A stretch of DNA of 64,000 nucleotides from Crotalaria pallida (taxonomy: Eukaryota > Streptophyta > Magnoliopsida > Fabales > Fabaceae). Shown piece after piece: positions 24,375-35,616 of this stretch. Both the position numbers and the translations under genes were made by a program. Position 1 is the first letter of the stretch, and each line of letters opens with the position of its first letter. The stretch lies in assembly GCA_037953625.1 (NCBI GenBank), contig CM075654.1:55249001-55313000 (forward strand), given 5' to 3'. The notes below the pieces were generated by a model, which searched no databases, was not told where the DNA came from, and was given only the letters and a program-made list of their open reading frames with translations.

Positions 24375-25504
24375 CGACGTCCATACATCACCAAATATGA
24401 CTCTTACACCCCCCTCACGGTCCCGAGGTCTCAAGTCTGGAGAGAGACCATGCAGACCGAACTGAGGAGTGTACCCCGCCCCCCTTCCTCAGAAATCAAA
24501 ACTATGTGAGAGACAAGTCCAAATACTGCAATTTTCATGACGGGTATGGCCACCATACCGACCAATGCACATGGCTTCGAGATGTCATTGAGGATATGGT
24601 AAGAAGAGGCAAGCTACAGCAGTATGTACGAGAGGCAGTGGAAAGACGAGGTCGGAGAAGATCTCGCAGCCCGGACAATGATAAAGGAAAAGCTAAGGCC
24701 GACCCGTCCCCAGAGAAGAAGGAAGAGGAGCCACCACGGGTAAACATGGTCGTGGTTCAGGACCTCGATAAGTCGCCAGAAAACTTCCGAGTAGAAACCA
24801 TCTCGGGAGGTTTCGCTGGCGGCGGTGAGATGAGAGCGGAAAGAAAAAGGTACATCAACTAGGTTTTGGCAGTTCATCACAAACCCGTCCCCAAAAAGCC
24901 TTCTCGGAATATTCCTATCATCTTTTCCGACCAGGATATGGAAAACGTCATCCCAGATCACAATGATCCTATGGTGATAACGGCGTTGATTGGCAATTTT
25001 GAGGTCGCCCGAGTCTTCGTTGACCAAGGGAGTTCGGCCGACATCCTCTTTCTGCATACCTTCCAAGCTTTGAAGTTGAGGTCCGCTGACCTCGTAGGAT
25101 TCGAAGGAAATCTCATCAGCTTCACAGGTGAGGCAATCCGCCCCCTGGGAGCCATTCATCTCCCGGTGACCCTAGGCAACCAGCCTTCGGCCCGAACGGA
25201 GATCATCAAATTTTTGGTTGTTGACTCCGATTCCCCGTACAATGTAATATTGGGACGAACTTGCCTACAAGCTTTTGGGGCAGTAGTCTCAACAGTGCAC
25301 TTGGCAATGAAGTTTGTCGGATCTGATGATAATGTGGTTTCGGTAAAAGCTGACAAAGTGAAGGCCCGGCTCTGCTACGGGAAGGAAAAAAGAAGCAAAA
25401 AGAGTTCACCGATCCGACACTGTCCAAGGGAAGAGTCTTATTGGCCGAACTCCAGTCTGAACGAAACACCTATGTGTCCTCTCTTCGTGAAGAACGGGTG
25501 GTAA
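24375..25504 (+). pseudogene. Tat-type gag C-terminus and retropepsin, decayed
   Basis: Continues the gag frame after the nested insertion. It has a zinc-knuckle-like region, CNFHDGYGHHTDQC (about 24530-24570), followed by charged linker. A TAG at 24860-24862 interrupts, after which the frame reads into an aspartic protease: a VDQGSSADILF catalytic motif (about 25020-25055; the DQGSSAD form is seen in Tat elements) and an NVILGRTCLQ flap-distal motif (about 25240-25270). The frame then ends at 25504. An A-rich stretch at about 25381-25404 looks like a frameshift site, because a neighbouring frame continues with GRVLLAELQSE from about 25425. No reverse transcriptase motif follows. Confidence 0.75.
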
Positions 25505-26001
25505 TTCCCCCCTTCACCTCTCCCCTGAGCAAAGATGCTATCGTGAATGATAAACCCCTCCGAAAAATCCAAGATGCAGTCAAAGGAGATCTTCTCTCTC
25601 TTTCAGTCCTCTCCTACTCCCTGCACGGGGAGAATTTGCTCTTTCATCTAGTTCTCATTAAACCCGCCCTTCGCTCGGTACATCTCCGAATTGAGGGCCG
25701 AAGTGACTTTCTTGCCCATGTCTTCAGCCGAGCTTTCCAGACCCCCAAGCTCGGGTACTTCAAGATGGAAATGTCCTCACTTTTCAACATTATCAACAGT
25801 CTCGGCAGCCTTTCCTATCAGCCCACCTCGGAGGACCATAACAAGGAAATCCGACAAGACGCTCCTGGTCCGAAGAGGATAGCGATGAAAGAGCCAGCCG
25901 ACCGCGACAAGAAAGCAAAGCAACCCGGGTCTTCTGAATCTGATCACCTCGCGCCCCGAGGATCGGACATCGGCCCTAACGGCCAGAAAAGCGGGAACTG
26001 A
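25441..26001 (+). pseudogene. Unrecognised frame downstream of protease, possible pol remnant
   Basis: 186 codons, open after the likely frameshift near 25390. VNDKPLRKIQ vaguely resembles the DKPLRKIL motif between reverse transcriptase and RNase H in Tat elements. That would fit a large internal deletion joining protease to the end of the RT region. The remainder, ending in a Lys/Asp-rich tail, matches nothing I recognise. It may be non-functional sequence. Confidence 0.3.
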
Positions 26002-27145
26002 GCCCGAGATCGATAACCCCCAACAGAGGCGTTCTAGAAACATACTCTGGGTAATTACCGAACTCAAGGATTCCCAAAAACTTCAAAACACTGAGAACCT
26101 GTTCAAATAGGTTTACCTCAGACATCTCAGCAGTCACCAGCACCCTCCCTGAGGATTTCAATTTTAACTTCCTTTTATTTTCAATTCCCTTCCTGCTAAT
26201 TATCGTTCATGTCTTCAATTTTCATTGTGAGATATTCACCTTCCAAAAGAAAAAGCAATGTACTCATAATTTTATTCAATGAAAAGTACAAACTTGCTCA
26301 TACTCAAGTGCCACAGTTTTATATACGTACGTACTAGCTTCTCATTTAGCACTAGCCCCCTAAATGTTGCATGGCGCTATGTACAGCCAACGTCTTCCAG
26401 ATAAGATCGGCTCATATGCATAGTGTACAAGGGACACCCGGTAAAGAACAGACTGCTGTGAAATGTTTATACATAGCTTCACTCTGCACTCTCTTTTACA
26501 TCGGGGCCGAGGACACCCACCTCGGCTAAGGTGGGTAGATCCGAGTTCCCTACCGTATGCACTTATATACAGTACCTTTATTCAGAGGAAAACTTATAAG
26601 ATTACTGCACTTACTAAGTCTTCTGATTTATTAATATTTCAAACACCAATGATTGGGTACAAGTTTTCCTAAGGTCCGATCAGGCCGAAATACAACAAGC
26701 CGGCAAAAGACTTGTATTCTCAAAAGTAGCTTTGTTTATAAAAAAGACCTCGGATCCAATATATATGCGACAAGTTAAAACAAGAACTTGCATAAAAAGT
26801 TTCAGCATGCAACAAGTTCCAAACACTTGCATCTTTTCCTAAAAATCTCCCTAGTGGCCACCTAATCAATCGAAGACCGAACCCGAGGTCGAACGAATAA
26901 ACATGCAATAGGTTTATTATGATTCACGCAACGAGTTCCCAAAAATGCGGGCACAATTCCGACCTCGGACATCGGACGTATGCAGCAAGTTAGTGTATAA
27001 ACTTGCATAAATACGACGGCACGCAACAGGCTAAAACTGTTTGCTTTAAAAATAAACGAGCTACAATAAGTTAAATAGATGTCAACATTGTCAGATATGT
27101 TATAAAAGGACATAGACAAAGTATAAGCTGCCCAGCATAAGGGAC
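26002..27145. other. Non-coding stretch between pol remnant and antisense gene
   Basis: AT-rich with islands of CTCGG/CCGAGG-rich sequence like the neighbouring element. I see no domain on either strand. It probably includes the 3' untranslated region of the antisense gene, which stops at about 27146. Confidence 0.5.
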
Positions 27146-29439
27146 TTACGCTGCATCTTCCTCAACATCAGAAAGGACGACCGTCCGCGGGTCGAACTCC
27201 TCATCCATCCTTTCAACCAGTGGGTTGGGCAGATTCTCCTCAGGCTGGTCCAAATCAACCTCAGCTCCACCATTTTCATAGTCAACCATCTTTCCATTCT
27301 CCACTCCGAATCCGGCAGATGCGCCGACGTACCGAATGTGGAGCCCCTGATTCATGTGAAGAACCTGCTCAACCACGTTGGTGAAAACCTTGCCGGCCAC
27401 CCTTTCAAGGTCGAAGTCCGACTCCCGAGCCACTACCTTATGCTTTAGAGCCTGGGCAGCCCTCTTCTTCAGCAGACCCCTAACCTTTTCCACTTCGGCC
27501 AGGCCCTCCTGCCGACCAACCTCTTTTGCATCTGCTTTGGCTTTGGCCAAGTCCTCTTCATGCCTTTTTCGGAGCTCTTCCATCTGGCGGCGGTGCTCCT
27601 CCTCAGCCTCAGCCAGCTTTTGCTCGGCTGATTTCTTGCTGCTCTTCAGCTCTTCCACCTTGGCCGCCATAGCCGACCAAGCCTTTTTCTTGGCAGGCGA
27701 AACACCGTCCGCCACATCATTAGCTAGCTCGGCCAGCACATTGCACATAGTGGTGGCCCTCTTCAGTTGGAAAGCCATGTCTTCCGCCTTTTTCTTCCAT
27801 TCCGCACCTGACATATTGACAAGAGTGTCTTTCAATGATGGTTTGACAGGGGCAGCTGGCAGCCGTGACGGAGTTCCAGTACTTGGAGGCAGCACGTTAG
27901 AAACAAGGGCAACCTCGGTGATGAGACTTGGCGTGGTAGGAGGAGGAGGAGCAATAATGACAGCAGGGGGTAGGATGAAGGGGACCTGAGTCGGCCGATT
28001 GCGTATCCGTAGAAACCTCTGACGAAGCAGCGTCGGCAGAAGAGACCTCGGGCTTCTTTTTCCTCCGAGCATCAAAAGCAGCTTTCAGCGCCTTGGAAGA
28101 CATCTCGGACCAGTGTTCTTCTCTAAAAAAAAAATTTTGTTAGTATAAGAGAATTGAAAGAAAACGCACAAGTGCAAGAGAAAAAGTAACTACCAATCTT
28201 TGTCAAGACTTCGTCGTCAAGACACTTTATGAAAACTCCAACATCAAGTTGGGCTTTCCGAGCGCGGTATTCTGTTTGAAAGTGGTGGGCCGTCACAGAT
28301 TCGTCGGCATCCAGTGTTACGCCCGACCACCTCTGCGGCGTACTGGAATGACGACTGAAGAACTCGGAGGTCCACTCCAGTGGGAACCTCGGTCCCGTCT
28401 CGGACCGAAACCAAGGCAGCCCCGCCCCAACATATTTGTATTTGAAGAATCTCGGTTTGAAGTGCTTCCAACACTCAGAAAACATGCCAAACAGCCCACA
28501 ATGAGCTCGGGCTTTGGCCGACACCCAAAGACGACCAGTGACCCCGTCTTTATTACTGACGAACGAGTTATACATCCACAAAAATAATCGAACCGTACAC
28601 ACCAAACGTCTGGCGCCGCAGTACTTCTGGAACGCTCGGAGGAATGACCAAGTATTAGGATGAAGTTGGGATGGAGCTAGTCCGAGCTCGTTTAAGACTC
28701 TCATTTCCAGGTCGGTGAAGGGGAGGGTCACGCCGATATTGTGGATCAGATCGGCATAAAAGAAAAAAGAATTATTGTCAGTCCGGCTGCATATTCTGTC
28801 ATTTGCCGAACAGGGGAGCACTTCGTAAGAAGTTCCGGTGGTGTCCCCTGGGCAAGGCAGCACGACCCTCCTTACCTCGGCAAGCTTGTCCTCGGAGCAA
28901 AGATTGGACTGAATTCCCTTGGGCTCTACGTCGACCCACTCATACTGATCGGCATCAAAAGGTGCGGGATAAAGTTCAGGTTGACGGACGCACTTCCGAA
29001 GTGGCATGGTACCTGTGGAAGAACAGGGGAGCTCGGTATTAGTCTTACGGGTTACGAAAAATAACCCCCCAGAAAACCCCCTCGAAGTAGTTCCGAGGGG
29101 CGAGCATCTCCCCTCTACCACAGGTACCCCTCTTTCGTACTGTCCCTCCTTCTCCATCCTCTCAAAATCGGCACGCTCCCTACCGTCAGCAAACTCGGCC
29201 CAGACGTACTGCCGTATCCACTCTCTCTTATCTTCCCAGTCCCGAGGATAGACTACCTCAACGGGATCAACCTCCAGAACCCTCATCTCATACTTTTTCC
29301 TATACTCCCTTTGGCGGCGGAATGCCTCGTCTGCCTTCGTAGAGGAACAGGACGAGGAGGAAGAACCGTCCTCCTCATCACTGCTGCTAGATGACAGGGA
29401 AACTACCCCAGCCCACTTCCTAAACCATTCCCTACTCAT
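27146..29439 (-). pseudogene. Antisense gypsy-associated gene (Transposase_28 type), probably frameshifted
   Basis: Exon 1 (about 29439-28195) encodes MSREWFRKWAGVV, a Ser/Asp/Glu-rich segment, then a region of the kind annotated as putative gypsy-type transposon domain (PF04195): GVTLPFTDLEMRVLNELG, WSFLRAFQKYCG, VRLFLWMY, PRFFKYKY. A likely intron (donor G|GTAGTT at about 28194, acceptor after a poly-T tract at about 28120) joins in frame to EEHWSEMSSKALKAAF. Near 27990-28010 the reading frame changes, probably a 1-nt indel or a missed intron. The last part (27900-27146) is Pro-rich, then a Lys/Glu/Ala-rich coiled coil and an acidic tail. Transcription would oppose the host element. Such proteins are common as antisense ORFs of Tat elements; their function is not established. 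Confidence 0.65.
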
Positions 29440-30049
29440 ATTGAACCCAATCCACTCCTTTGATTTTCTGAAAAATAAACAAAAAAAAAACAGGAATCAA
29501 AAACCCTCCAAAAGGCTCAAAATACGCCTAACCTAAAGAAGGCTAAACCCCAGGAATAAACCCCAAAACCAAATAACCAAATGCAGGAAAACCTCAACCC
29601 CCAACATTATTCCCCAAAACCAAAACCACAAAACCCAAGAAAAACCCACACCGCCACCAAAATAGAAACAGAAAACCAAAAATCCTAAAACCACTAATCA
29701 AAATTCTGCCAAAATACACCCCAGTCCGCGGATACAAAAATAAAAGGGGAAGAAACACCAAAATCTCACCGCATGAACTGCAAAATTGTAAGAACAGCGG
29801 AAAAGAAAATAAGTAGAGAGGCAGAGAAAGGAGAAATACCGGATGAATATGTGTTTGAGAGAGAGCGCCGACGGCAAGAGATCCCCGGTCGAAATAAAGG
29901 GCGAAGAAAATTGAAGGCACTGGAACTGTGAGAGAAAGAAAACAGTTTTCGAAGAAGAAATAGCTTGGGGGGAGATGCAGGGTTTCGTGGGAGATAGGAA
30001 GAGACGTTTTCAAAAGAACTGATAGTTAATATGATTGGATAATTATGTT
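29440..30049 (-). other. Upstream region of the antisense gene
   Basis: On the minus strand this is pyrimidine-rich and directly precedes the antisense gene's first ATG, so it is a candidate promoter/5' leader. The two overlapping minus-strand frames here (29594-30013 and 29766-30062) are low-complexity, hydrophobic and overlap in different frames. I do not call them genes. Confidence 0.4.
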
Positions 30050-30312
30050 GGCACCTCCACAATGAACCAATGAAAAATTTTCTCTCCTATTTTAATATAC
30101 ATGTACAGTCCAAAAATAAGGTGGAAAGAGGGGAAGAATAGTTCTGAAGTTTGTGAGAATAAACCATGAATTAAAAGGCTTTAGGAATCAACAAAATCCC
30201 ATTTAATGCTAGTTCATGTTCCAAGTAGTGTTTGAAAATTTTTGAATGAGACTTGATGAAGGGGGGCCGAATTTGCCTCTGAAAAATGGAGAGGAAATGC
30301 ATCCTCAACACC

Positions 30313-30320
30313 TATAAATA
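30313..30320 (+). promoter_or_regulatory. TATA box of the long plus-strand LTR
   Basis: TATAAATA lies about 40 bp upstream of a CA-rich, then purine-rich leader and about 170 bp upstream of the predicted splice donor. Confidence 0.55.
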
Positions 30321-30487
30321 GAGAGCCTTAGTTCCCACATTTTTCACACACAAAACCTTGATAGTTTCATAAGAGAAAAAAAATAAAATTCCAAGAGAAA
30401 AATAGAGAGAGAGGGTCGAGTAAGCTAAGGAAGGAGGGAGGAAGTGCTTTGTTGCTTGAAGTTTTCTAAAAAGCTTAAGGAGTAGAG

Positions 30488-33400
30488 GTAACCCAAAATC
30501 ACTTATTTATTTAATTTATTTTTTAAGTTGTTTTGTTGTTATTATTGAATAAAAACTTCTAACTTCTTCTATAGTCAAGTTCTAAATTTTCCTTTTCATT
30601 TTAAAGTTATTTTTGAATATATGAAATTGTTCTTAGGTCATATGAATTAAGAATGAGAAAAGGGACACAAAAAGAGTGTTTAAAGGGATTTATCTCCCCT
30701 TTTCTTTAATTCTTAAGATGACTAATAGTTTTTGATGAGTTTGAGTAATTTAATTTCTGGGTTTATTTCAATTCTTAGAACATAAGAATAGTAGAGAATT
30801 TTGTGTGAACAAATATGTTTTTTTTTATTCATTGTCTTTTTAATTGTTTTGTTCTTTGTTTTAAGGAATGAAAAAGAAATAAGTAAAAAACAATGAAAAA
30901 AAAAATAATAATTTCTAATATGTATATATATAAACCGTGGCATACATTAAGAAATTTGAGGATTGATTTGTGTATTTTATTATGTGTATTGTATTATAAA
31001 ATAAAAGAGAATGGAAATGAATAAAAAGATTAAAATGGATTTTTATTTTTGGTTTCATTTTCTCTTCTTTTCTGGACCGTGTATGTATGTATGTATATTG
31101 TATGATAATTGTTGTTATTTCATGTGTATTTGAGTTATAATTAAGTCTCTAAAAAGAATGAAAACAAATAAGTACTTTTCTTTAAAGTAGAAATGAAATG
31201 AAAATGATTTAAAGGAACTAAAATTGATTTTTGGAAATAAAGTGAATTCTGGAAATTTGGAATGTTCTTGAAGTGTATGGAATGGTAATTTATGAAATTT
31301 TTATGTAATTGTCATTGTTTGATTGTATCTGATTTTCTTTTGTTTGGATTTAAGTTACATAAGAACAATGAATTAGGTTAATGAATAAAAAATAAAATTT
31401 TCTGGAAATATAAAAAATATGAGTAGGCCGTGAGGCCTATGGTCCTTTTTAAAAAAATTATTTTTGTAATTTGTTTGTTGTATAGTTTGTAGTTAAATTA
31501 TATTAAATTGTTTAAAAGAAATAGGAAAAATGGTAGTTGTTATAAACCTATAAGAACATGTATTTTTGATTAATTGTATGAGTATGTGGTTGATATGTTT
31601 GTAAATGTTATTTGCTGGAAAAAGTGATTATTTTTCTAAAAGAGATCTATTTTATATTTTATTAATGATTAAATATCTTTTTTTTTTGGTATACGTAATG
31701 ATGTAATTATATTATATAGATGCTTTAGGAATTGAAAATATTTTTCTGAATTTTCTATATGATAGTCGAATTTTAGAGAAAAAGGAATACAAGTAATTAA
31801 ATTTTTCTAATTGATTTGATGATTGTTTTAGTATGTTTAGGGAATATATTACATGTTTATATGGAAAAGATTAATTTTGAAAGTTTCATTTTTATTCTGG
31901 AAATTTAAGTTAAATTTTGGAAAATTTATTTATTCAAGATCCCAAATGATTATTTTTAAGAGTGTTAATGATACTTTGTTTATATGTGCAAATGTAATAT
32001 AGAAACCAATAGAAATAAGTATTTTTGAGTGATTAAAGTAATTTAAATAAAAATATTAAGTTGCTGTCCAGAATTTAGAATTAATGAAAAAGTAATATTT
32101 TATTAGAAATAATTGTAGTTATAGGTCTTTGGCATAAGTTAGAATTGTATATAATTGTTTTGGATTGTTTTTCTTGAACTTGTTTAAGTGATGCAACTTT
32201 TCTGTGGCTGTACAGCAGATGCAACTATTTTATTTTGTTTTAATTTAGTCATTTTATTATAGTAGAAGTTGTAATAAGAATTTAGGAAAAAACGGCATGT
32301 GTTTTCGATTTTCTGTTCAAGAGAAAATGAATTTTAGGTATGTATGCTGTCCAAAATTCTAAATTAGTTGCATCAATGATAGAAATTGTTTTGGATTAAA
32401 TCAATATGTGAATTTTATGCTAAGACTTTTTATATATAGAGTTAAAAAGGAAATATAAAAGTGACTTTGTAAATGTATGTCTTAATGCTTTAGTTGTTTA
32501 CTAAATTGTTGTCTTACTGGTGCTTGTATGATAATTGTGGAATGTCTTGTAAAAGTGATTTTTAAGTTTGTATTATACATGCTGTCCAAATTTGATAAAT
32601 TGATTTAAGTAATTATAAAAATGATTTTTATGTATGTGTGTATGTTTGGGTATGGTTACCATATTGTTTGAATTTAGTAAATAAGAAGTGGGTTGTGTTT
32701 TGATATAAAAATATAATGTTAAGAGTTTTAGGCAAGTTATAGTATTTCATTAGATAAATAAATGTATGCTATGAATATTGTTGTCTAATTGATACGATAC
32801 TTCTCTAAATAATCCATATGTAACTATTTTTATAAGTTATGAGTATTTTTGAGTTATAATTCTTAGTTCTTTGAAAATAGAGGTTAGAACTTTAATTTGA
32901 TGAAAATTGTGAGTAAGTGCAATTTGTTTGAGTGGCTGTCCAGATTTGTTTTATATTTACCTTAGTAGTATAAGATTTAAGGTGAATTGAAATGATTTAA
33001 GTGCTGCCCATAATTGAATAAGTGTGGAAAAAACATTATTTTCTTAAGCTTAATTTCATTTTTAGAATTTGGATGTGAATCTTTTAGTAGGAAATTGAAA
33101 AGAATGAATTTTTGGGTAACTGTGAAGTAATGCAACTTTATTTCGTGTTATTGTCCAGAGAAGATTTTTATATAGTTGCATGATATTTAAAATAGAACTT
33201 GTTTTGACTTGATAAGTGAATTAGTTCATAATTTAGAATGATTGTTGATGTGTTAAGTGTTTGTATTGATTTTAAAAATGTGTTTCTTGGCTGTCCAAAT
33301 GATTAAAAAGGTTGCATCAAGTTTAAGTTATTTGTTTTAAATGGCTTATGTTAATCCTTGAGTGGCAGTTGTTGTTGATTTTGAGTTAATAATCTCTTTT

Positions 33401-33687
33401 GATTTAATAATTAGTTCTAAAAATTTCCATTGACGTTTTAAAGGTTTTGATTTTGTAAAGTATGATTTATTTTAAGTACTGGAAGTTTTGGTTCAAGTCT
33501 TTTGGATTTCCTAAAAGTGATAAAGGAAATTGTTGTTAAGGATATATGTCTTGTGGTTTGTTTAATTGAAAGTGAGTAGTTATTTACGAGATTATTTTGT
33601 AAATATTATTTGGTAAAGGCTTTCGTTCGGATTTGGGTAACGTGACTCCAAAGCAAGAGGACACTAATTTTGTAGCTGCAACTCCAG
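30488..33687 (+). other. Predicted intron inside the long plus-strand LTR, with recurrent GCTGTCCA motif
   Basis: GT-AG boundaries occur at positions equivalent to the LTR introns of the other families. The body is strongly AT-rich. GCTGTCCA or close variants recur near 32067, 32348, 32580, 32936, 33152 and 33291, often near TGCAACT. No gene is visible. Confidence 0.4.
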
Positions 33688-35616
33688 GTGAGAGAGAAGC
33701 CTTCTTAAGACATAGTGGCATGTAGGGTAATATTAGGACGTTCCGTATCATCTCAAAGGTCGGAACTAGGAATCTATCGGTCGAGTAGTAAAACGGCAAT
33801 TGAGTGTGTATCCCGCCGTTTATACGAAAAACACGATTCCTCGATATTTATTGTATGTCGGTTGATAATTGATTATGCCATGTTGTATATTTTTGAATTG
33901 TATATTATATTTTGGAAATAATGATTCATCTTATGGAAAGATAATTAATGTTCGGTGGTTCTTATGAGAAGAGTTCTTTGTGTTTATCGACCGGTCGTTC
34001 TATGAGAAGGATTTGGCATATCTTGGAAATATTATAATGAAATATAAGAATGGTTAAAGAATAATGTGGAATTGCGGAAGCGATAGTCGTGTACAGTGAT
34101 GGTGCAAGCGGCACAAAATAACTTTGCTAAATATCCCCTGTAAGTGACTGGCCACGTGGATGACTGTGCCGTGGTCTAAGTCTTGTGGAATCCACTGCAC
34201 TGTAGAAGGTTGTTTGAGGTTTCCCTTAGAGGGTCGTTGTTTGAGGTTTCCCTTAGAGGTCGAGGCCCGTTAGAAGCGAGGCTTAGAATGGGTCGACCAA
34301 AACTTAGGTTTAAGAAGAGACTTAAAAGACTTAAAAGATTTAAAAGACTTAAAAGACTTAGGAACCCCTCTCCAAAACCTACGCGTTGAGAGTGAAGTAG
34401 TGGAGACGAAAGATACCGAATACTTGGAGGCCGGTGTACTTTCCAGTGGTGATTGCGATAGGGGAGGGCAAGGACGGTGAACGTCAAGAAGCCTCGAGTG
34501 CTTCTCTAGGCGGGACAAGACTACAAGGACTTATCTTTCGGTAGTAGACAATGTCGTAGCGAGGAACTGCATGATCAACTAGAGATAGCACTGTCGCCCC
34601 CTTGAGCAAATCTTAGATGGTGAGAGGGAACCCGAATGGGGCTAGATGTCGCTGTATTTTGGAAACTGTATTGATGAAATGATTTTACTTCGGTTGTTGA
34701 ATACTCTCTGGTGCGTACCCTTCGACATCGATGCCAGCATGGTTAGGGTTCTTGTGCGTCCCATCTGCTTTCCGAACTAGGATGTGGTTGGAATGATGGA
34801 GGAGATGTAACGTGTGTGCTACCAAACCCTTGAGCTTCGGTGGTAGTACCCCCTCTTGAATTTCCGGTGGTTATGACAATGAAACTTAGAGCCTAAAGAT
34901 AATTAAATATAATGGATATGGTTTCATGATAATTACCCTTTTGGTCTTAATATTCCCCTATTGTAAGCCCGCGCCGTCGACGATCATATCGTTCGGAAGT
35001 GCTTACTCTCTCTATTTCCCTTTCATGTGGACATTGGGGAACAATGTTCACAGATGACAGATCATGTACTATCTCGAGTAGCGGTTGCTCAAGTCGAAAG
35101 AGGATCACGAGACGACGTACATACGAGGAGGAAGCAGAAGCAGCAATCAAAGAATATTCAAGACAATTGCGGTGGAGGAAAATGATGAAGACTAATAGTC
35201 TAGGATAGTTTTTGTTTTGTATTCCATCTTTGGATGGGTAGGACATGATTACTCTATCCCGAATGTAACCCCAGTTGTAATATGGATTATTTTAAATGAA
35301 ATAAAAGAAGTTTCTTTGTTATATATCATGTTCATAAAGTAATTAAACTATTTTTCCGCAAGTTAACCATCGACTAAATATGACATTGATAAAATGAGTT
35401 TTTGGAAATGTGTTGGATGTTAACATCTCTTTTTGGGAATAGAATTTTATGACGCAAGTCTAAGTACCAAAACATTTTTGTAAACCAAATGAATTAAATT
35501 GTATTTATGAAAATCTTTTTGTAAAAGAATTAAACCGAATTGACTTAGATAATGTTATAAAAAAAAAATGGCGCAAATTTTTAGTGAAAATTCTATGTCC
35601 AAATTGGGGTGTTACA

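Larger units (their letters stand above)
15046..30049 (+). mobile_element. Tat-like Ty3/gypsy element, decayed, with nested Athila insertion
   Basis: It comprises a 5' LTR (15046-15693), a PBS (15695-15712), a gag interrupted by the element at 17074-24369, a retropepsin, and then, instead of reverse transcriptase and integrase, a short unrecognised stretch and an antisense gene (27146-29439, minus). That order, with an antisense extra ORF before the 3' end, is known in the Tat lineage. I could not find a second copy of the 648-bp LTR, so the right boundary is uncertain. ATGTT at 15041-15045 recurs at 30045-30049, but without a 3' LTR this is weak evidence for a TSD. Confidence 0.6.
30050..35616 (+). 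repeat. Very long plus-strand LTR (5' end unresolved)
   Basis: Ends GGGGTGTTACA like the Tekay-type LTRs and has their plan in plus orientation. It has a TATA box (TATAAATA, 30313-30320), a purine-rich leader at about 30360-30487, a predicted donor GAG|GTAACC at 30487/30488, about 3.2 kb of AT-rich sequence, and a predicted acceptor CTCCAG|GTGAGAG at 33687/33688. A conserved 33.6-35.3-kb part follows. At 34320-34365 there are tandem GACTTAAAA units. No protein frame is credible. The left boundary is not visible, and no PBS or internal region follows, so it is a solo or truncated LTR. Confidence 0.6.

Noticed and set aside
30045..30049. ATGTT as right-hand TSD of the Tat-like element
   Set aside because: It matches the 5 bp before the LTR at 15041-15045, but no 3' LTR precedes it. 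A 5-bp match in AT-rich DNA is likely by chance.
34183..34389. Lys/Arg/Leu-rich plus-strand frame (KKRLKRLKRFKRLKR)
   Set aside because: Translation of GACTTAAAA tandem units within an LTR; the inverted copy has a different unit number.
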